Shown: piece by piece, positions 52,106 to 61,650 of the stretch
How the letters are laid out: each line of letters begins with the position of its first letter
Numbering within the stretch: position 1 is the first letter of the stretch
NCBI GenBank assembly: GCA_964564435.1
Contig: CAZMAT010000010.1
Coordinates: 26,422 to 90,421 of the forward strand
From: Fermentibacter sp964564435
Lineage (GTDB): Bacteria > Fermentibacterota > Fermentibacteria > Fermentibacterales > Fermentibacteraceae
Reading direction: 5' to 3'
Length of the DNA: 64,000 bases
Made by a program: the position numbers and the translations under genes
Notes under the pieces: model-generated
Seen by the model: only the letters and a program-made list of their open reading frames with translations
Database searches by the model: none
What the model was told of the DNA's origin: nothing

Positions 52106-53535
52106 AAGGCGCCGTTCTGCGCAAGCCCGGCGGCTTCATGGATGTGTACGAGCACAAGCCGGGAGCCGAGAAGGACAGGACGCACTACTGCCCGGGATGC
52201 GGGCACGGGATACTCCACAAGCTGATCGCCGAGGCGCTGGAGGACTTCGAGATCACCGAGAGGACGGTCCTCATCAGCCCCGTCGGCTGCAGCGTCTTCG
52301 CATACTACTACTTCAACACCGGCAACCTGCAGGTGCCGCACGGCCGCGCGCCAGCGGTGGCAACCGCCGCCTCCAGGGCCAATCCCGAAAGCGTCGTGAT
52401 CAGCTACCAGGGCGACGGCGACCTCGCGGCGATCGGCGGGAACCACATCATGCAGGCCGCCAACAGGGGCGAGAACATCACCGTGTTCTTCGTGAACAAC
52501 GCCATCTACGGCATGACGGGCGGTCAGATGGCCCCCACGACGCTCGAGGGGATGAAGACCACCACGACGCCGTACGGCAGGAACCCCGCCACCGACGGCT
52601 ATCCCATGAAGGTCGCAGAGCTCCTGAACGCGCTCTACGCACCTGTCTTCATCGCCAGGACGTCGCTGCACGACGTCGCCAACATCAGGAAGACGAGGGC
52701 GGCCGTCCGGAAGGCCCTCCAGTACAACATGGACAAGAAGGGCTTCTCGCTGGTGGAAGTGCTGAGCATGTGCCCCAGCAACTGGAAGATGGGCGCAGTC
52801 GAGAGCCAGAACTGGATCAAGGAGAAGATGCTCGACGTCTACCCGCTCGGGACCCTCAGGGACAGGGGGGCCGAAGCCGAACCCAGGAAGAGGCCCGTTC
52901 CGACCCTCGACCCCGACAGCGTGCGCAAGGCCATGGGCATGGACAGGGGAGCCGGGAAGGTCTTCGCAAGACCCGAGGCAGCCCCCGGGGTGTCGAACCC
53001 CTCGGTCCGCATCGCCGGCTTCGGCGGGCAGGGCGTGCTGTCGACAGGCGTGGTGCTGGCCAACCTCGGCCTCGAATACGGCTACAACGTCTCCTGGCTG
53101 CCGTCCTACGGGCCCGAGATGCGCGGCGGGACCGCCAACTGCTCGGTGAAGATCCAGGACACGACCATCGGCGACACCGAGGCCACGAAGCCCGACGTTC
53201 TGATCGCGCTGAACAGGCCGAGCCTCGAGAAGTTCGAGGGCATCGTGAAGCCCGGCGGCATCCTGATCTACAACAGCACGCTGATCGAGGTCCAGCCGAC
53301 CCGCGGGGATGTCCGCGTGCTCGCGGTGCCGATCACCGGCCTGGCAGACGAGCTGGGGAACACCAAGGTGCAGAGCATGGTCGCCGTGGGCGCCTTCGCG
53401 GCGGCCACGGGGCTGTATGCCATCGAGGACATAGTCGCGCTCATGCCGTCGCTTTTCTCGGGCGAAGCCATCGTGAGGCTCAACGAGAAGGCTGTCAGGG
53501 CGGGCCATGACTTCGTGAAGGGTATCAGGAGCTGA
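52102..53535 (+). CDS. 2-oxoacid:ferredoxin oxidoreductase, fused beta and gamma subunits
   Basis: The protein has 477 residues. The first half (1 to about 270) is the thiamine-diphosphate-binding beta subunit: YCPGCGHGILHKL (Cys30, Cys33), SPVGCSVFAYYYF, ISYQGDGDLAAIGG and FVNNAIYGMTGGQMAPTT. A linker of about 30 residues leads into the gamma subunit from about 300: VRIAGFGGQGVLSTGVVLA, LPSYGPEMRGGTANCSV. In many organisms these are separate genes. The ATG at 52102 overlaps the alpha gene stop. With the ferredoxin and alpha subunit it completes the enzyme. Confidence 0.92.
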   Translation: MKGAVLRKPGGFMDVYEHKPGAEKDRTHYCPGCGHGILHKLIAEALEDFEITERTVLISPVGCSVFAYYYFNTGNLQVPHGRAPAVATAASRANPESVVISYQGDGDLAAIGGNHIMQAANRGENITVFFVNNAIYGMTGGQMAPTTLEGMKTTTTPYGRNPATDGYPMKVAELLNALYAPVFIARTSLHDVANIRKTRAAVRKALQYNMDKKGFSLVEVLSMCPSNWKMGAVESQNWIKEKMLDVYPLGTLRDRGAEAEPRKRPVPTLDPDSVRKAMGMDRGAGKVFARPEAAPGVSNPSVRIAGFGGQGVLSTGVVLANLGLEYGYNVSWLPSYGPEMRGGTANCSVKIQDTTIGDTEATKPDVLIALNRPSLEKFEGIVKPGGILIYNSTLIEVQPTRGDVRVLAVPITGLADELGNTKVQSMVAVGAFAAATGLYAIEDIVALMPSLFSGEAIVRLNEKAVRAGHDFVKGIRS

Positions 53536-53543
53536 CACTGGCA

Positions 53544-53571
53544 GGGCGCGCGGTCCCACGGCCGCGCGCCC
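53544..53571 (+). terminator. Hairpin after the oxidoreductase operon
   Basis: GGGCGCGCGG and CCGCGCGCCC form a perfect 10-bp stem around an 8-base loop, eight bases after the stop codon. As elsewhere in this window, no T-run follows. Confidence 0.5.
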
Positions 53572-53608
53572 GGGCCATGGCCGCCCGCGGGCGGATGGAG
53601 GTTTCCGT

Positions 53609-54691
53609 ATGAGGGCGCGGAGTCTTCTGGCGCTGGTGCTGGCACTGTCCGTCCATGCCGTCTCCGCCTTCGGCTACGAGGACGCCATCGGCCAGGGGAC
53701 GATCATCCCCGGCATCAGCGCCCGGAATCTCCTGATGGGCGGTGCGATCGCCATCGGATACGGTGATCCCACGTCCGTCCTGCTCAATCCGGCGAACCTC
53801 GGAAGGGTGGCCTCTGCGGGGATCGAGTTCAACATCGGCCCCGGCATCGCCACCGAGAACATCATCGACAGCCTGGGACGCTACACGCGAAGCTACATAG
53901 GCCTGGGTCCGACCTCCGTCGCCGCCAGGATGCCCGCCGGCCGCTCCATGACCCTGGGTGCAGGAATCGCCAGGGTCAGCGACTTCAGCTACGACGGCCT
54001 GCACTACCTCGCCGAGGACCCCCTGATCCCCGGCTACATCACCGGCGAGCAGCGGTTCAACTCCTCGGGAGGCCTGTGGGAGGCGGTCGCCGGGTGTTCC
54101 TACAGGGTCGCGAGATGGCTCACCCTCGGTGTCTCCGCGGGCCCCAGGTTCGGATCGGCCGACTTCGAGTACGAGTTCGTCGACAGGGTGGGGGATGAGG
54201 ATTCGACCTACTCCTGGGATATGGAAGAGAACGCACTGTGCGTGCATGCCGGCGCCACTCTGCCCATAGGCCTCAACACCGTGTCGGCCTCGTGGATATC
54301 GGGTTCGGACGACTACCCGTCGCGCATAGCGGCCGGTGCGATCCTCCATTCCGGGGGCACGGCCGAGGGGTTCTCGATCGGGCTGGAGGGAGAGGTCCGC
54401 TCACCCGGCGATTCCTCGTCTGTGGCAGGGCGGCTGTCGGCCAGGTTCTCGCCGAACCCGGGCTTCATCTTCGGTCTGGGGATGTCGTTCCTGGACGACG
54501 GGGGCGAATCCGGTTCGAGCACCGCCGGGTTCAACCTGGGAGTATCCGTCTCGCTGGGCAAGGCGGTGCTGAATGGCAGCTTCGCTTTCGTGAACTCCAA
54601 GAGAAGCGATGTGGCCTTCGGATTCGAGGGATTCGACGAGGTCGAGGACCGGTTGGGCTATTTCGGGCTCGGGCTCGACTGGACCCTCTGA
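53609..54691 (+). CDS. Outer-membrane beta-barrel protein, PorV/PorQ-like
   Basis: The protein has 360 residues. The signal peptide MRARSLLALVLALSVHAVSA is followed by ISARNLLMGGAIAIGYGDPT and SVLLNPANLGR, the N-terminal pattern of PorV/FadL-like barrels of Bacteroidetes-type bacteria. The rest is alternating amphipathic strands and ends YFGLGLDWTL with a terminal aromatic-hydrophobic strand. It could be a secretion-linked barrel or a porin. ATG with GGAGG upstream. Confidence 0.75.
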   Translation: MRARSLLALVLALSVHAVSAFGYEDAIGQGTIIPGISARNLLMGGAIAIGYGDPTSVLLNPANLGRVASAGIEFNIGPGIATENIIDSLGRYTRSYIGLGPTSVAARMPAGRSMTLGAGIARVSDFSYDGLHYLAEDPLIPGYITGEQRFNSSGGLWEAVAGCSYRVARWLTLGVSAGPRFGSADFEYEFVDRVGDEDSTYSWDMEENALCVHAGATLPIGLNTVSASWISGSDDYPSRIAAGAILHSGGTAEGFSIGLEGEVRSPGDSSSVAGRLSARFSPNPGFIFGLGMSFLDDGGESGSSTAGFNLGVSVSLGKAVLNGSFAFVNSKRSDVAFGFEGFDEVEDRLGYFGLGLDWTL

Positions 54692-54710
54692 GGCCCCGCG
54701 GCAGAGGGGC

Positions 54711-55127
54711 TCAGCCGTCCAGCGCCTCCCCGTCGAAGAAGAGGGCTATCTCCCTCGCGGCGCTCGCGGCCGAATCGGATGCATGGATGATGTTCCGCCG
54801 GGTCGTGGTGGAGTAGTCGCCGCGGATCGTCCCGGGCAGCGCACATGACGGATCCTTGTCGCCCACCATCATCCTGGCCAGCGCCACGGCGTCATCGGCC
54901 GCGAGCACCATCAGGACGGACGGCCCGCTCGTGATGAAGGAGACCAGGTTCTCGAAGAATGGCTTGCCTTCGTGTTCGGCATAGAGGGCGCGCGCATCCG
55001 GCCCGCTCACCACTGCGGTCCTCATGGACGAGATGGCGAATCCCCTCCGTTCGAAGCGCGAGATGATCTCACCGGCCAGCCCCCTGAGGAGGGCGTTCGG
55101 CTTGAGGATTACGAGCGTGCGTTCCAA
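54711..55127 (-). CDS. ndk: Nucleoside diphosphate kinase
   Basis: The protein has 138 residues. It transfers gamma-phosphate between nucleotides through a phosphohistidine. Motifs are TLVILKPNALLRGLAGEII, RFERRGFAISSM, SGPSVLMVLAADDAVA, TIRGDYS and the active-site NIIHASDS. Length matches the family. It is convergent with the barrel gene (19 bp between stops) and divergent from the PAS protein. Confidence 0.95.
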   Translation of the reverse strand: MERTLVILKPNALLRGLAGEIISRFERRGFAISSMRTAVVSGPDARALYAEHEGKPFFENLVSFITSGPSVLMVLAADDAVALARMMVGDKDPSCALPGTIRGDYSTTTRRNIIHASDSAASAAREIALFFDGEALDG

Positions 55128-55246
55128 CTCTGTGAACCTCCCGGTCTTTCACGCCTTCTCGAAGATCGCAGGGGGTGCGCCCCGGTGCAACCCGAGGGAC
55201 TGCGGCCCGGGTTTCGTGCCATCGGGGCCGGGGGCGGGGCGCGGCC

Positions 55247-58200
55247 GTGAACGGTGACAGGTTCTCCGAAACCGCGACCAGGTCCTGGGCGAGGTTCGTC
55301 TGGAGCCAGGCGACCGGCATCTCCCAGGCTTCCGGCGACTGCGAGAGGCTGCTCGGGATCCAGGCCAGGGCCCTCGTGGAGAGCCCCGATCCGGTGCGCC
55401 TGCTGCCTCCGGGGCTCTCGGCCGCGCTCGAATCCGCGATCCCCGAGACCCCGACCCTGGCCGGCCTCGGGAGCCTGCTGTTCACCCTGGATCCTTCGCC
55501 CGGCGGGACGGTGGTCACGGTGTTCGAACCCGTGGAGGCCCGCACCCGGGGCGGCTCGATCCTGGAGGACATCGGCACCGGGGTGATCGGGGTGGATGCT
55601 TCGGGCATCATCAGGCTCTGGAACAACGCGATGACATCCATCATCCCGGTCAAGTCCGAGGCGGCTCTCGGCAGACCCATCGAATCCCTCGTCCCTGCGC
55701 CCCTCCTCTTCGCGTGGAACGGTGTGATGAACGCCGTGGCCGACGGCCGCATCATCCGGGCGGAACTCAGGCCCGGGGTGCAGCGGAGGGTCGAGGCCGT
55801 GTTCTCTCCCGGGGGGCCGGGGATGATAGGCGTCTTCCTCGACACTTCCGACGGCTTCGAGGCCGAGCGCCGCCTCAGGTCGGCCAGGAGGATGAACCAG
55901 ACCTACTTCCAGAGCATATCCTCGGGCCTGGTGATGCTCGGTTCCGACCTGCGCATCCTCGTCTCGAACCGGGCGTTCGGGCGGATCTTCGGAGTGAGGG
56001 AGGGCCTTCCAGGGATGCCCGTGTACGAGGTCCTGCCCCCCGAGAGCTTCGCCTCCCTGGACCAGGCGGTGAGGAGGATCCAGTCCGGGGAGCTCGAGGT
56101 CCCCTCCTCCTCCGTCGTCTTCTGCATGCCCGGCGGGGAGAGGAAGGTGGTCTCGCAGACATTCCGTCCCGTCCGCTCCGAGGACGACGAGAATCTCCAC
56201 ATAGTCGGCATCTTCGAGGATATCTCGGACAGGTTCGCGCTCGCGGAGACAGTCGAGAGGAACGCCGGGAAGACCGGCAGGATGCTCGAGCTGGTCGACG
56301 GGCTGGGGCATGCCGAACCGTCGGCGATACCGGATCTCGTTGTGTCCTCGATGGTCGAGATCGCGGGCGCCCTTGCGGCCGCGCTTTTCAGGCCGGACAG
56401 GCACGGCGCCGGGCGCCTTGCCGCTTCTTTCGGTGACTGGTCATTCGTGCTCCCCGACGACTTCCTGGAACTGAGGATCCCCAGGTCCGCCTGGGGCGGC
56501 AGCCAGGGGCTCTGCCTCAGGGCCGACGAGATCAGGCAGGGAGTAGAGGCCGACCTGTGCCTGGATGTGATCCCGATCGGGTCAGGACAGCTCGAGAGAG
56601 GCTTCCTGGTGCTCCTCTTCGACTCCCAGGAGGCCGCGCAGACCTTCCTGGCGGAGGCCGCGATCCCGGCCTTCCTGATCGGCTCTTCTCTGGACGCCGG
56701 GGTGCGTGCGGCAAGGACCGCGCAGATCGAGACCCTCCTGGACAAGGAGAGGAGGTTCTCGTCCGACCTCCTCGGGGGCATCGGCATCCCTGCCGCCGTC
56801 TTCGGAGAGGACTGGCGGGTCCTGATGTGGAACAGGGAGATGTCGGACATCACCGGCCTCGACGCTGAATCCGCCAGGAAGAGGCCGGGGGCCGTCATCG
56901 AGCTGCTCTTCGGCCCCATGGGGGGGATAGCCGAGGCCAGGAAGCTTGCCTCCGCTCCATACTCACCGCCCGTCACATGGGCCGTGCGCCACCCCGACGG
57001 GACCGTGACCGAGTGCTCCTGGCGCATCTGCAGATCCGAACTCGCCGAGAAGGACTCGACCGAGAGCGTGAGCATCCTTTCCGGGGTCAGGCTCGGGGGA
57101 CAGCAGGAGGAGCGGCTCGAGGGCAGGAGGCACGAGGATGCGATGCTGCTGGCCGGAGCCGTGTCCAGGCTCTCCTATGCCGCCAGCCCCAGGCAGTTCG
57201 CCTCCGCCCTGGCCGACTTCGCCGCTGCGGTGACCGGCGCGTCGGGAGCCACCGCGGTGCTGCCGATGCACGAGGGCGTGATGGAAGCCCGTGCAGGCAG
57301 GGCCCGGGAGGACAGGACCATCTCCATCCCTGTCCCGTCCGCCGACGGGCTCCCTTCCGGCCCTGCCAGGCTCGATCTGACGGGAGACGCCTCCAGGCGC
57401 AGCCTGGAAATGATAGGGTCCATAGCCTCCGGAGCCCTCTCCGGCTCCCTGGCGTGCTCTCTGGGTCGAGGACTCCTGGACTGCGGCGCACCTCCCGACG
57501 CCACCACCGTGCTGTTCTCCGACGAGGGCGGGATGGTGACCTCCCCCGGTCTCGTGAACGGCGTGTGGGTGGAGGGAGGGGTGCATGTCGCGAGGCTCCT
57601 GCGCATCCCGACGGAGGCCGCGCTGGATGCGATGCGATCCGCCTCGAGGCTGGGAGTCGTGAGCATCGGCGCCGGCCCCGGCACCGGCCCGGCGATCCGG
57701 GTGAGCCCGTACCATGCCGGCAATCCGAGGTTCGTCTGGCATTCCGACCCCGGGGCCATGCACCCGGATTCCACGATCTGGCTGAAGGCCATGCGCGATC
57801 TCTCGGCATGGCTGCCCTCGAGGGTGAGGGAGGCCAGGGGCAGGCTTTCCGCTCTGTCTCACGTCCTGGGGCGGGAGAATCCGGTCCGCCCCGCCCTCAT
57901 GGCTCTCCTGCTGGACATGTCGTCCCTCGCGCGCGTCTCGGCCCACCTCGGGTTCCTCGGAAGGGCCCTGATGGCGAGCCCCGCGAGGGTGCCCGCCTCC
58001 GATGTGATCGGCCTGGTGGTCCAGAAGTGCATCGGCAAGGGCCGGAGGCCCCCGGACCTGGACATGGGCAGCGGGCCTCCCGTGGTGAGAGTAGACGCCG
58101 AGCTGATCTCGGACCTGATAGAGGCTTCGATGTCGGCGGGCGGACCCGGTTCGGCCCCTGCCATCCGCGTCGGGATGATGCAGGGTGGAAAGGCCGATGG

Positions 58201-58453
58201 ATCCTACACCCATCACGGCCCCGGGGGGCAGGCCGTCTTCGAGATCCTGTGGGACAGGCCCATCGTACCGCTCATCCCGCAGGAGGAGGCCGTGGAGCTC
58301 GCGGCGGGCGGAACCATGTCCGCCTCGGCCGAGCTCGCCATGGTCGCGATCGCGGCCGGGCTCGCGGGATGCATATTCGAGGCGGATGCGAACGGGATAC
58401 GAATCGTGACTCCGGCTTCCCAGGACGGGGAATCCTGGGAGCCGGACGCCTGA
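55247..58453 (+). CDS. Large multi-PAS/GAF sensor protein with a degenerate kinase-like end
   Basis: The protein has about 1068 residues from GTG 55247; an upstream GTG (55175) is also in frame. PAS-like repeats are visible: EDIGTGVIGVDASGIIRLWN (about 105), SISSGLVMLGSDLRILVSNRAF (about 225), and GGIGIPAAVFGEDWRVLMWN (about 510), each followed by a PAC-like segment. A GAF-like region lies between (about 350-490) and another near 650-740. The last 230 residues have a DHp-like helical part (RENPVRPALMALLLDMSSLA) and an HATPase-like sandwich, but no phosphorylatable His in a proper H-box and no N or G boxes. No membrane helices are seen. Probably a signalling scaffold. Confidence 0.65.
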   Translation: MNGDRFSETATRSWARFVWSQATGISQASGDCERLLGIQARALVESPDPVRLLPPGLSAALESAIPETPTLAGLGSLLFTLDPSPGGTVVTVFEPVEARTRGGSILEDIGTGVIGVDASGIIRLWNNAMTSIIPVKSEAALGRPIESLVPAPLLFAWNGVMNAVADGRIIRAELRPGVQRRVEAVFSPGGPGMIGVFLDTSDGFEAERRLRSARRMNQTYFQSISSGLVMLGSDLRILVSNRAFGRIFGVREGLPGMPVYEVLPPESFASLDQAVRRIQSGELEVPSSSVVFCMPGGERKVVSQTFRPVRSEDDENLHIVGIFEDISDRFALAETVERNAGKTGRMLELVDGLGHAEPSAIPDLVVSSMVEIAGALAAALFRPDRHGAGRLAASFGDWSFVLPDDFLELRIPRSAWGGSQGLCLRADEIRQGVEADLCLDVIPIGSGQLERGFLVLLFDSQEAAQTFLAEAAIPAFLIGSSLDAGVRAARTAQIETLLDKERRFSSDLLGGIGIPAAVFGEDWRVLMWNREMSDITGLDAESARKRPGAVIELLFGPMGGIAEARKLASAPYSPPVTWAVRHPDGTVTECSWRICRSELAEKDSTESVSILSGVRLGGQQEERLEGRRHEDAMLLAGAVSRLSYAASPRQFASALADFAAAVTGASGATAVLPMHEGVMEARAGRAREDRTISIPVPSADGLPSGPARLDLTGDASRRSLEMIGSIASGALSGSLACSLGRGLLDCGAPPDATTVLFSDEGGMVTSPGLVNGVWVEGGVHVARLLRIPTEAALDAMRSASRLGVVSIGAGPGTGPAIRVSPYHAGNPRFVWHSDPGAMHPDSTIWLKAMRDLSAWLPSRVREARGRLSALSHVLGRENPVRPALMALLLDMSSLARVSAHLGFLGRALMASPARVPASDVIGLVVQKCIGKGRRPPDLDMGSGPPVVRVDAELISDLIEASMSAGGPGSAPAIRVGMMQGGKADGSYTHHGPGGQAVFEILWDRPIVPLIPQEEAVELAAGGTMSASAELAMVAIAAGLAGCIFEADANGIRIVTPASQDGESWEPDA

Positions 58454-58483
58454 TGCGCCGTTTCCGGGCAACCGGAGCGCGAC

Positions 58484-60961
58484 ATGGAGGGTTCTGAGTT
58501 GGACGGCTACGATTTCGGCTCGATCGAAGAGAGATGGCGGGGCACCTGGGAGAAGGCCGGGCTCTACCGCACCGGCACCAGGCCCGGGGCTGAGCCCTTC
58601 TACTGCCTCGACTTCTTCCCGTACCCTTCGGGATCGGGGCTCTCGGTCGGGCATTGCAGGAACTACATACCGACCGACGTGATCAGCCGGAAGAAGAGGA
58701 TGTCCGGCTTCAACGTGCTGCATCCCATGGGGTGGGACGCCTTCGGCCAGCCGGCCGAGGAGTACGCCATCAAGACTGGTGTCCATCCCAGCGTCGTCAC
58801 AGCCGCCAACACGGACACGTACCGCAGGCAGATGAAGCTGGTCGAGTGCAGCTACGACTGGGACCGCGAGATCAACTCCAGCTCCCCGGAATACTACAGG
58901 TGGACCCAGGCCTTCTTCCTGCTGCTCTATGACCGCGGCCTGGCATACATGGACGAGAGCGAGCAGATGTGGTGCCCGTCGTGCAGGATCGTCCTCTCCA
59001 ACGAAGAGGCCGCCGGCGGCGTCTGCTGGCGGTGCAGCGGCGAAGTTACGCGCAAGCGCCTGCGACAGTGGTTCTTCAGGATCACCGCATATGCCGACAG
59101 GCTACTTGCGGACCTCGACGACCTGGCCTGGCCCGAGGGTATCAAGGCAATGCAGCGAAACTGGATAGGCCGCTCGGAAGGGGCCGAGGTCGGCTTCACT
59201 GTCGAGCTGCCCGGCGGAGGCACCTCCGTTCTGCCGGTCTACACGACGCGGCTGGACACGATCTACGGCGCCACGTTCTGCGTCATAGCCCCCGAGCATC
59301 CAGATCTCGAGCGCTTCTGCACCCCCGACCGGCTCAGATCCGTGATCGACTACGCCGGGCTGGCCCGCTCGAGGACCGACAGGGAGAGGACACTGGCGGC
59401 CGACAGGGAGAAGACGGGGGTCTTCACCGGCGCATACGCGCAGAACCCCTACAGCGGAGAGCGGATCCCAGTCTGGGTCTCCGACTACGTCCTTTCCGGG
59501 TACGGTACGGCCGCCATAATGGCCGTGCCTGCCCATGACGAGAGGGATCACGCGTTCGCCAGGAAGTTCGGCATCCCCATCCGCGAGGTCATCGCCCCGG
59601 GTGGGGTTCCCAGGGGGGTGGAGGAGGCCGCGACGGTGGCCGACGGAATACTCATGGAGAGCGGCCCGTTCACCGGCATGGACTCCGCCGATGCCCGCGA
59701 CGCGATGGCTTCGTACGCCTCAGAGCGCGGCTTCGGCCGCAAGGCGATGCGCTACAGGATACGCGACTGGCTGGTGAGCAGGCAGAGGTACTGGGGCGCC
59801 CCAGTCCCGATGATCCATTGCCCGGCCTGCGGCATAGTCCCCGACCGCGACCTGCCCGTCACCCTCCCCGACATGGAGAGCTACGAGCCCGACGAGACCG
59901 GCCGCTCGCCCCTCGCCAGGGCCGACTCATGGGTCCGCACGACATGTCCGGAATGCGGCGGCGAGGCCATGCGCGACACCAATACGATGGCCGGCTTCGC
60001 ATGCTCGTCCTGGTACTTCCTGCGCTTCGCCTCCCCGAGGCACGCGGAAGCCGCGTTCGATCCGGAGGCCGTCAGGTACTGGCTCCCCGTGGACCTCTAT
60101 GTCGGGGGGGCCGAGCACGCGGTGATGCACCTGCTCTACGCGCGGTTCTGGACCAAGGTGATGTACGACGCCGGGATGGTCGATTTCCAGGAGCCCTTCG
60201 AGGTGCTGCTCAACCAGGGCATGCTGCTCGGTTCCGACCATCAGAAGATGTCGAAGTCCAGGGGCAACGTCGTCACGCCCGACGAGATGGTGCAGAAGTA
60301 CGGAGTCGATGCCCTCAGGCTCTACATACTGTTCATGGGACCCTTCGAGGCCGAGCTGGAGTGGAGCGAGGAGGGCATCGCCGGCACCTACAGGTTCCTC
60401 AAGCGGGTGTGGAACATCGTGATGGAGACCCAGGCGGCGCCGCTGCTCCCCCGGGACGCCGACTTCGAACGAGAGTTGAAGTACCACCTGGCCCGCACCG
60501 TGAAGAAGGTCACGCAGGACGTGGACACCTTCCAGTTCAACACGGGCGTGGCCGCCATGATGGAGTTCGTCAACTTCCTGGCCGCGAACCGCGAGGAGGC
60601 GGGCACATGCCTGCAGGTCTGGCGCGATGCGCTGCGCGACCTGCTGGTCATGCTCGCGCCCATGACCCCGTTCATCTCGGAGGACCTGGGCAGGAGATGC
60701 GGGTTCGTCCCCGAGGGCGGATCGATACATACGATGCAGTGGCCCTCCTGGGTGGAGGCCGACCTGGCGAGGCGGAGCGTCGAGCTGGCCGTGCAGGTGG
60801 CCGGGAAGGTGAGGGCGCGGATCACGGTGCCCGCGGACTCCCCCGAGGAGGAGGTCAGGGCGGCTGCGCTCGCGAACGAGCGCATACGCGAGCTCCTCGG
60901 CGGCAGGGAGCCCGGGCGGGTGCTGGTCGTGCCCGGAAGGCTCGTGAACATCATCCCGTGA
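58484..60961 (+). CDS. leuS: Leucyl-tRNA synthetase
   Basis: The protein has 825 residues, class I synthetase. The HIGH-like motif lies in YPSGSGLSVGHCRNY (about 47-61), followed by VLHPMGWDAFGQPAEEYAI. A zinc-binding CPSC...CWRC pair is near 160-180. The editing domain contains the conserved Asp in AVPAHDERDHAFA. KMSKS is intact in GSDHQKMSKSRGNVV. The C-terminal anticodon domain ends PGRLVNIIP, usual for the bacterial enzyme. The next gene overlaps its stop. Confidence 0.97.
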   Translation: MEGSELDGYDFGSIEERWRGTWEKAGLYRTGTRPGAEPFYCLDFFPYPSGSGLSVGHCRNYIPTDVISRKKRMSGFNVLHPMGWDAFGQPAEEYAIKTGVHPSVVTAANTDTYRRQMKLVECSYDWDREINSSSPEYYRWTQAFFLLLYDRGLAYMDESEQMWCPSCRIVLSNEEAAGGVCWRCSGEVTRKRLRQWFFRITAYADRLLADLDDLAWPEGIKAMQRNWIGRSEGAEVGFTVELPGGGTSVLPVYTTRLDTIYGATFCVIAPEHPDLERFCTPDRLRSVIDYAGLARSRTDRERTLAADREKTGVFTGAYAQNPYSGERIPVWVSDYVLSGYGTAAIMAVPAHDERDHAFARKFGIPIREVIAPGGVPRGVEEAATVADGILMESGPFTGMDSADARDAMASYASERGFGRKAMRYRIRDWLVSRQRYWGAPVPMIHCPACGIVPDRDLPVTLPDMESYEPDETGRSPLARADSWVRTTCPECGGEAMRDTNTMAGFACSSWYFLRFASPRHAEAAFDPEAVRYWLPVDLYVGGAEHAVMHLLYARFWTKVMYDAGMVDFQEPFEVLLNQGMLLGSDHQKMSKSRGNVVTPDEMVQKYGVDALRLYILFMGPFEAELEWSEEGIAGTYRFLKRVWNIVMETQAAPLLPRDADFERELKYHLARTVKKVTQDVDTFQFNTGVAAMMEFVNFLAANREEAGTCLQVWRDALRDLLVMLAPMTPFISEDLGRRCGFVPEGGSIHTMQWPSWVEADLARRSVELAVQVAGKVRARITVPADSPEEEVRAAALANERIRELLGGREPGRVLVVPGRLVNIIP

Positions 60962-61635
60962 CGATCCCTTCACCGGCATCCACCGATCCCGGGCAGGGAG
61001 CCCGCGGGGCGCATTCTCCTTCGCCTTCGACGGTCGCAGTCGTCTCCTCGTGCTACCTGGCCGCGCAGATGCTCTCGGACATAGCCAGCCTGAGGATCGT
61101 GACGCTCGCCGGGCTCTCGATGGACGCCGGGACGCTGGTCTATCCGCTGACCTTCACGCTGAGGGACCTGGTGCACAAGGCGGCCGGGAAGGCGGCGGCC
61201 AGGGCGCTCATCTTCACGGCGGCGGCCGTCAACGTCTTCATGGCCGGGCTCTTCTGGCTGGTGTCCGTGATGCGGCCGGACCTGACCGTGGGCCCCCAGG
61301 AGGGTTTCGGCCTTGTGCTCTCGCCGGTCTGGCGCATCGTGGCGGCCTCGATCATGGCCGAAGTGCTCTCGGAGCTGCTCGACACCGAAGTCTACTCACT
61401 CTGGGCGAAGAGGTTCGGAGAGGGCAGGCAGTGGATGAGGGTCCTGGCCAGCAACTCGGCGGCCATCCCGTTGGACAGCGCGATCTTCTGCGTGGCGGCC
61501 TTCGCCGGGGTCCTGCCCGGCGCGACACTCGCCGCCGTGATCCTTGCCAACATCCTGGTGAAGTTCGCCACCACACTCGTCTCGCTGCCCGCCATCTACG
61601 CCGTCCGCCCCGCGGCAGATCCCGACCGCTCCTGA
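60958..61635 (+). CDS. VUT/YhhQ family transporter (queuosine precursor type)
   Basis: The protein has 225 residues from GTG 60958 (overlap with leuS stop). After a hydrophilic N-terminus of about 25 residues come six helices. Family landmarks are LAAQMLSDIASLRIVTLAG, DAGTLVYPLTFTLRDLVHKA, LLDTEVYSLWAKRF, VLASNSAAIPLDSAIFC, ILVKFATTLVSLPAIYA. YhhQ relatives import queuosine precursors for tRNA modification, which would fit a neighbour of a tRNA synthetase gene, although adjacency may be chance. Confidence 0.85.
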   Translation: MTIPSPASTDPGQGARGAHSPSPSTVAVVSSCYLAAQMLSDIASLRIVTLAGLSMDAGTLVYPLTFTLRDLVHKAAGKAAARALIFTAAAVNVFMAGLFWLVSVMRPDLTVGPQEGFGLVLSPVWRIVAASIMAEVLSELLDTEVYSLWAKRFGEGRQWMRVLASNSAAIPLDSAIFCVAAFAGVLPGATLAAVILANILVKFATTLVSLPAIYAVRPAADPDRS

Positions 61636-61650
61636 CTCCCGGTTCCAGCG

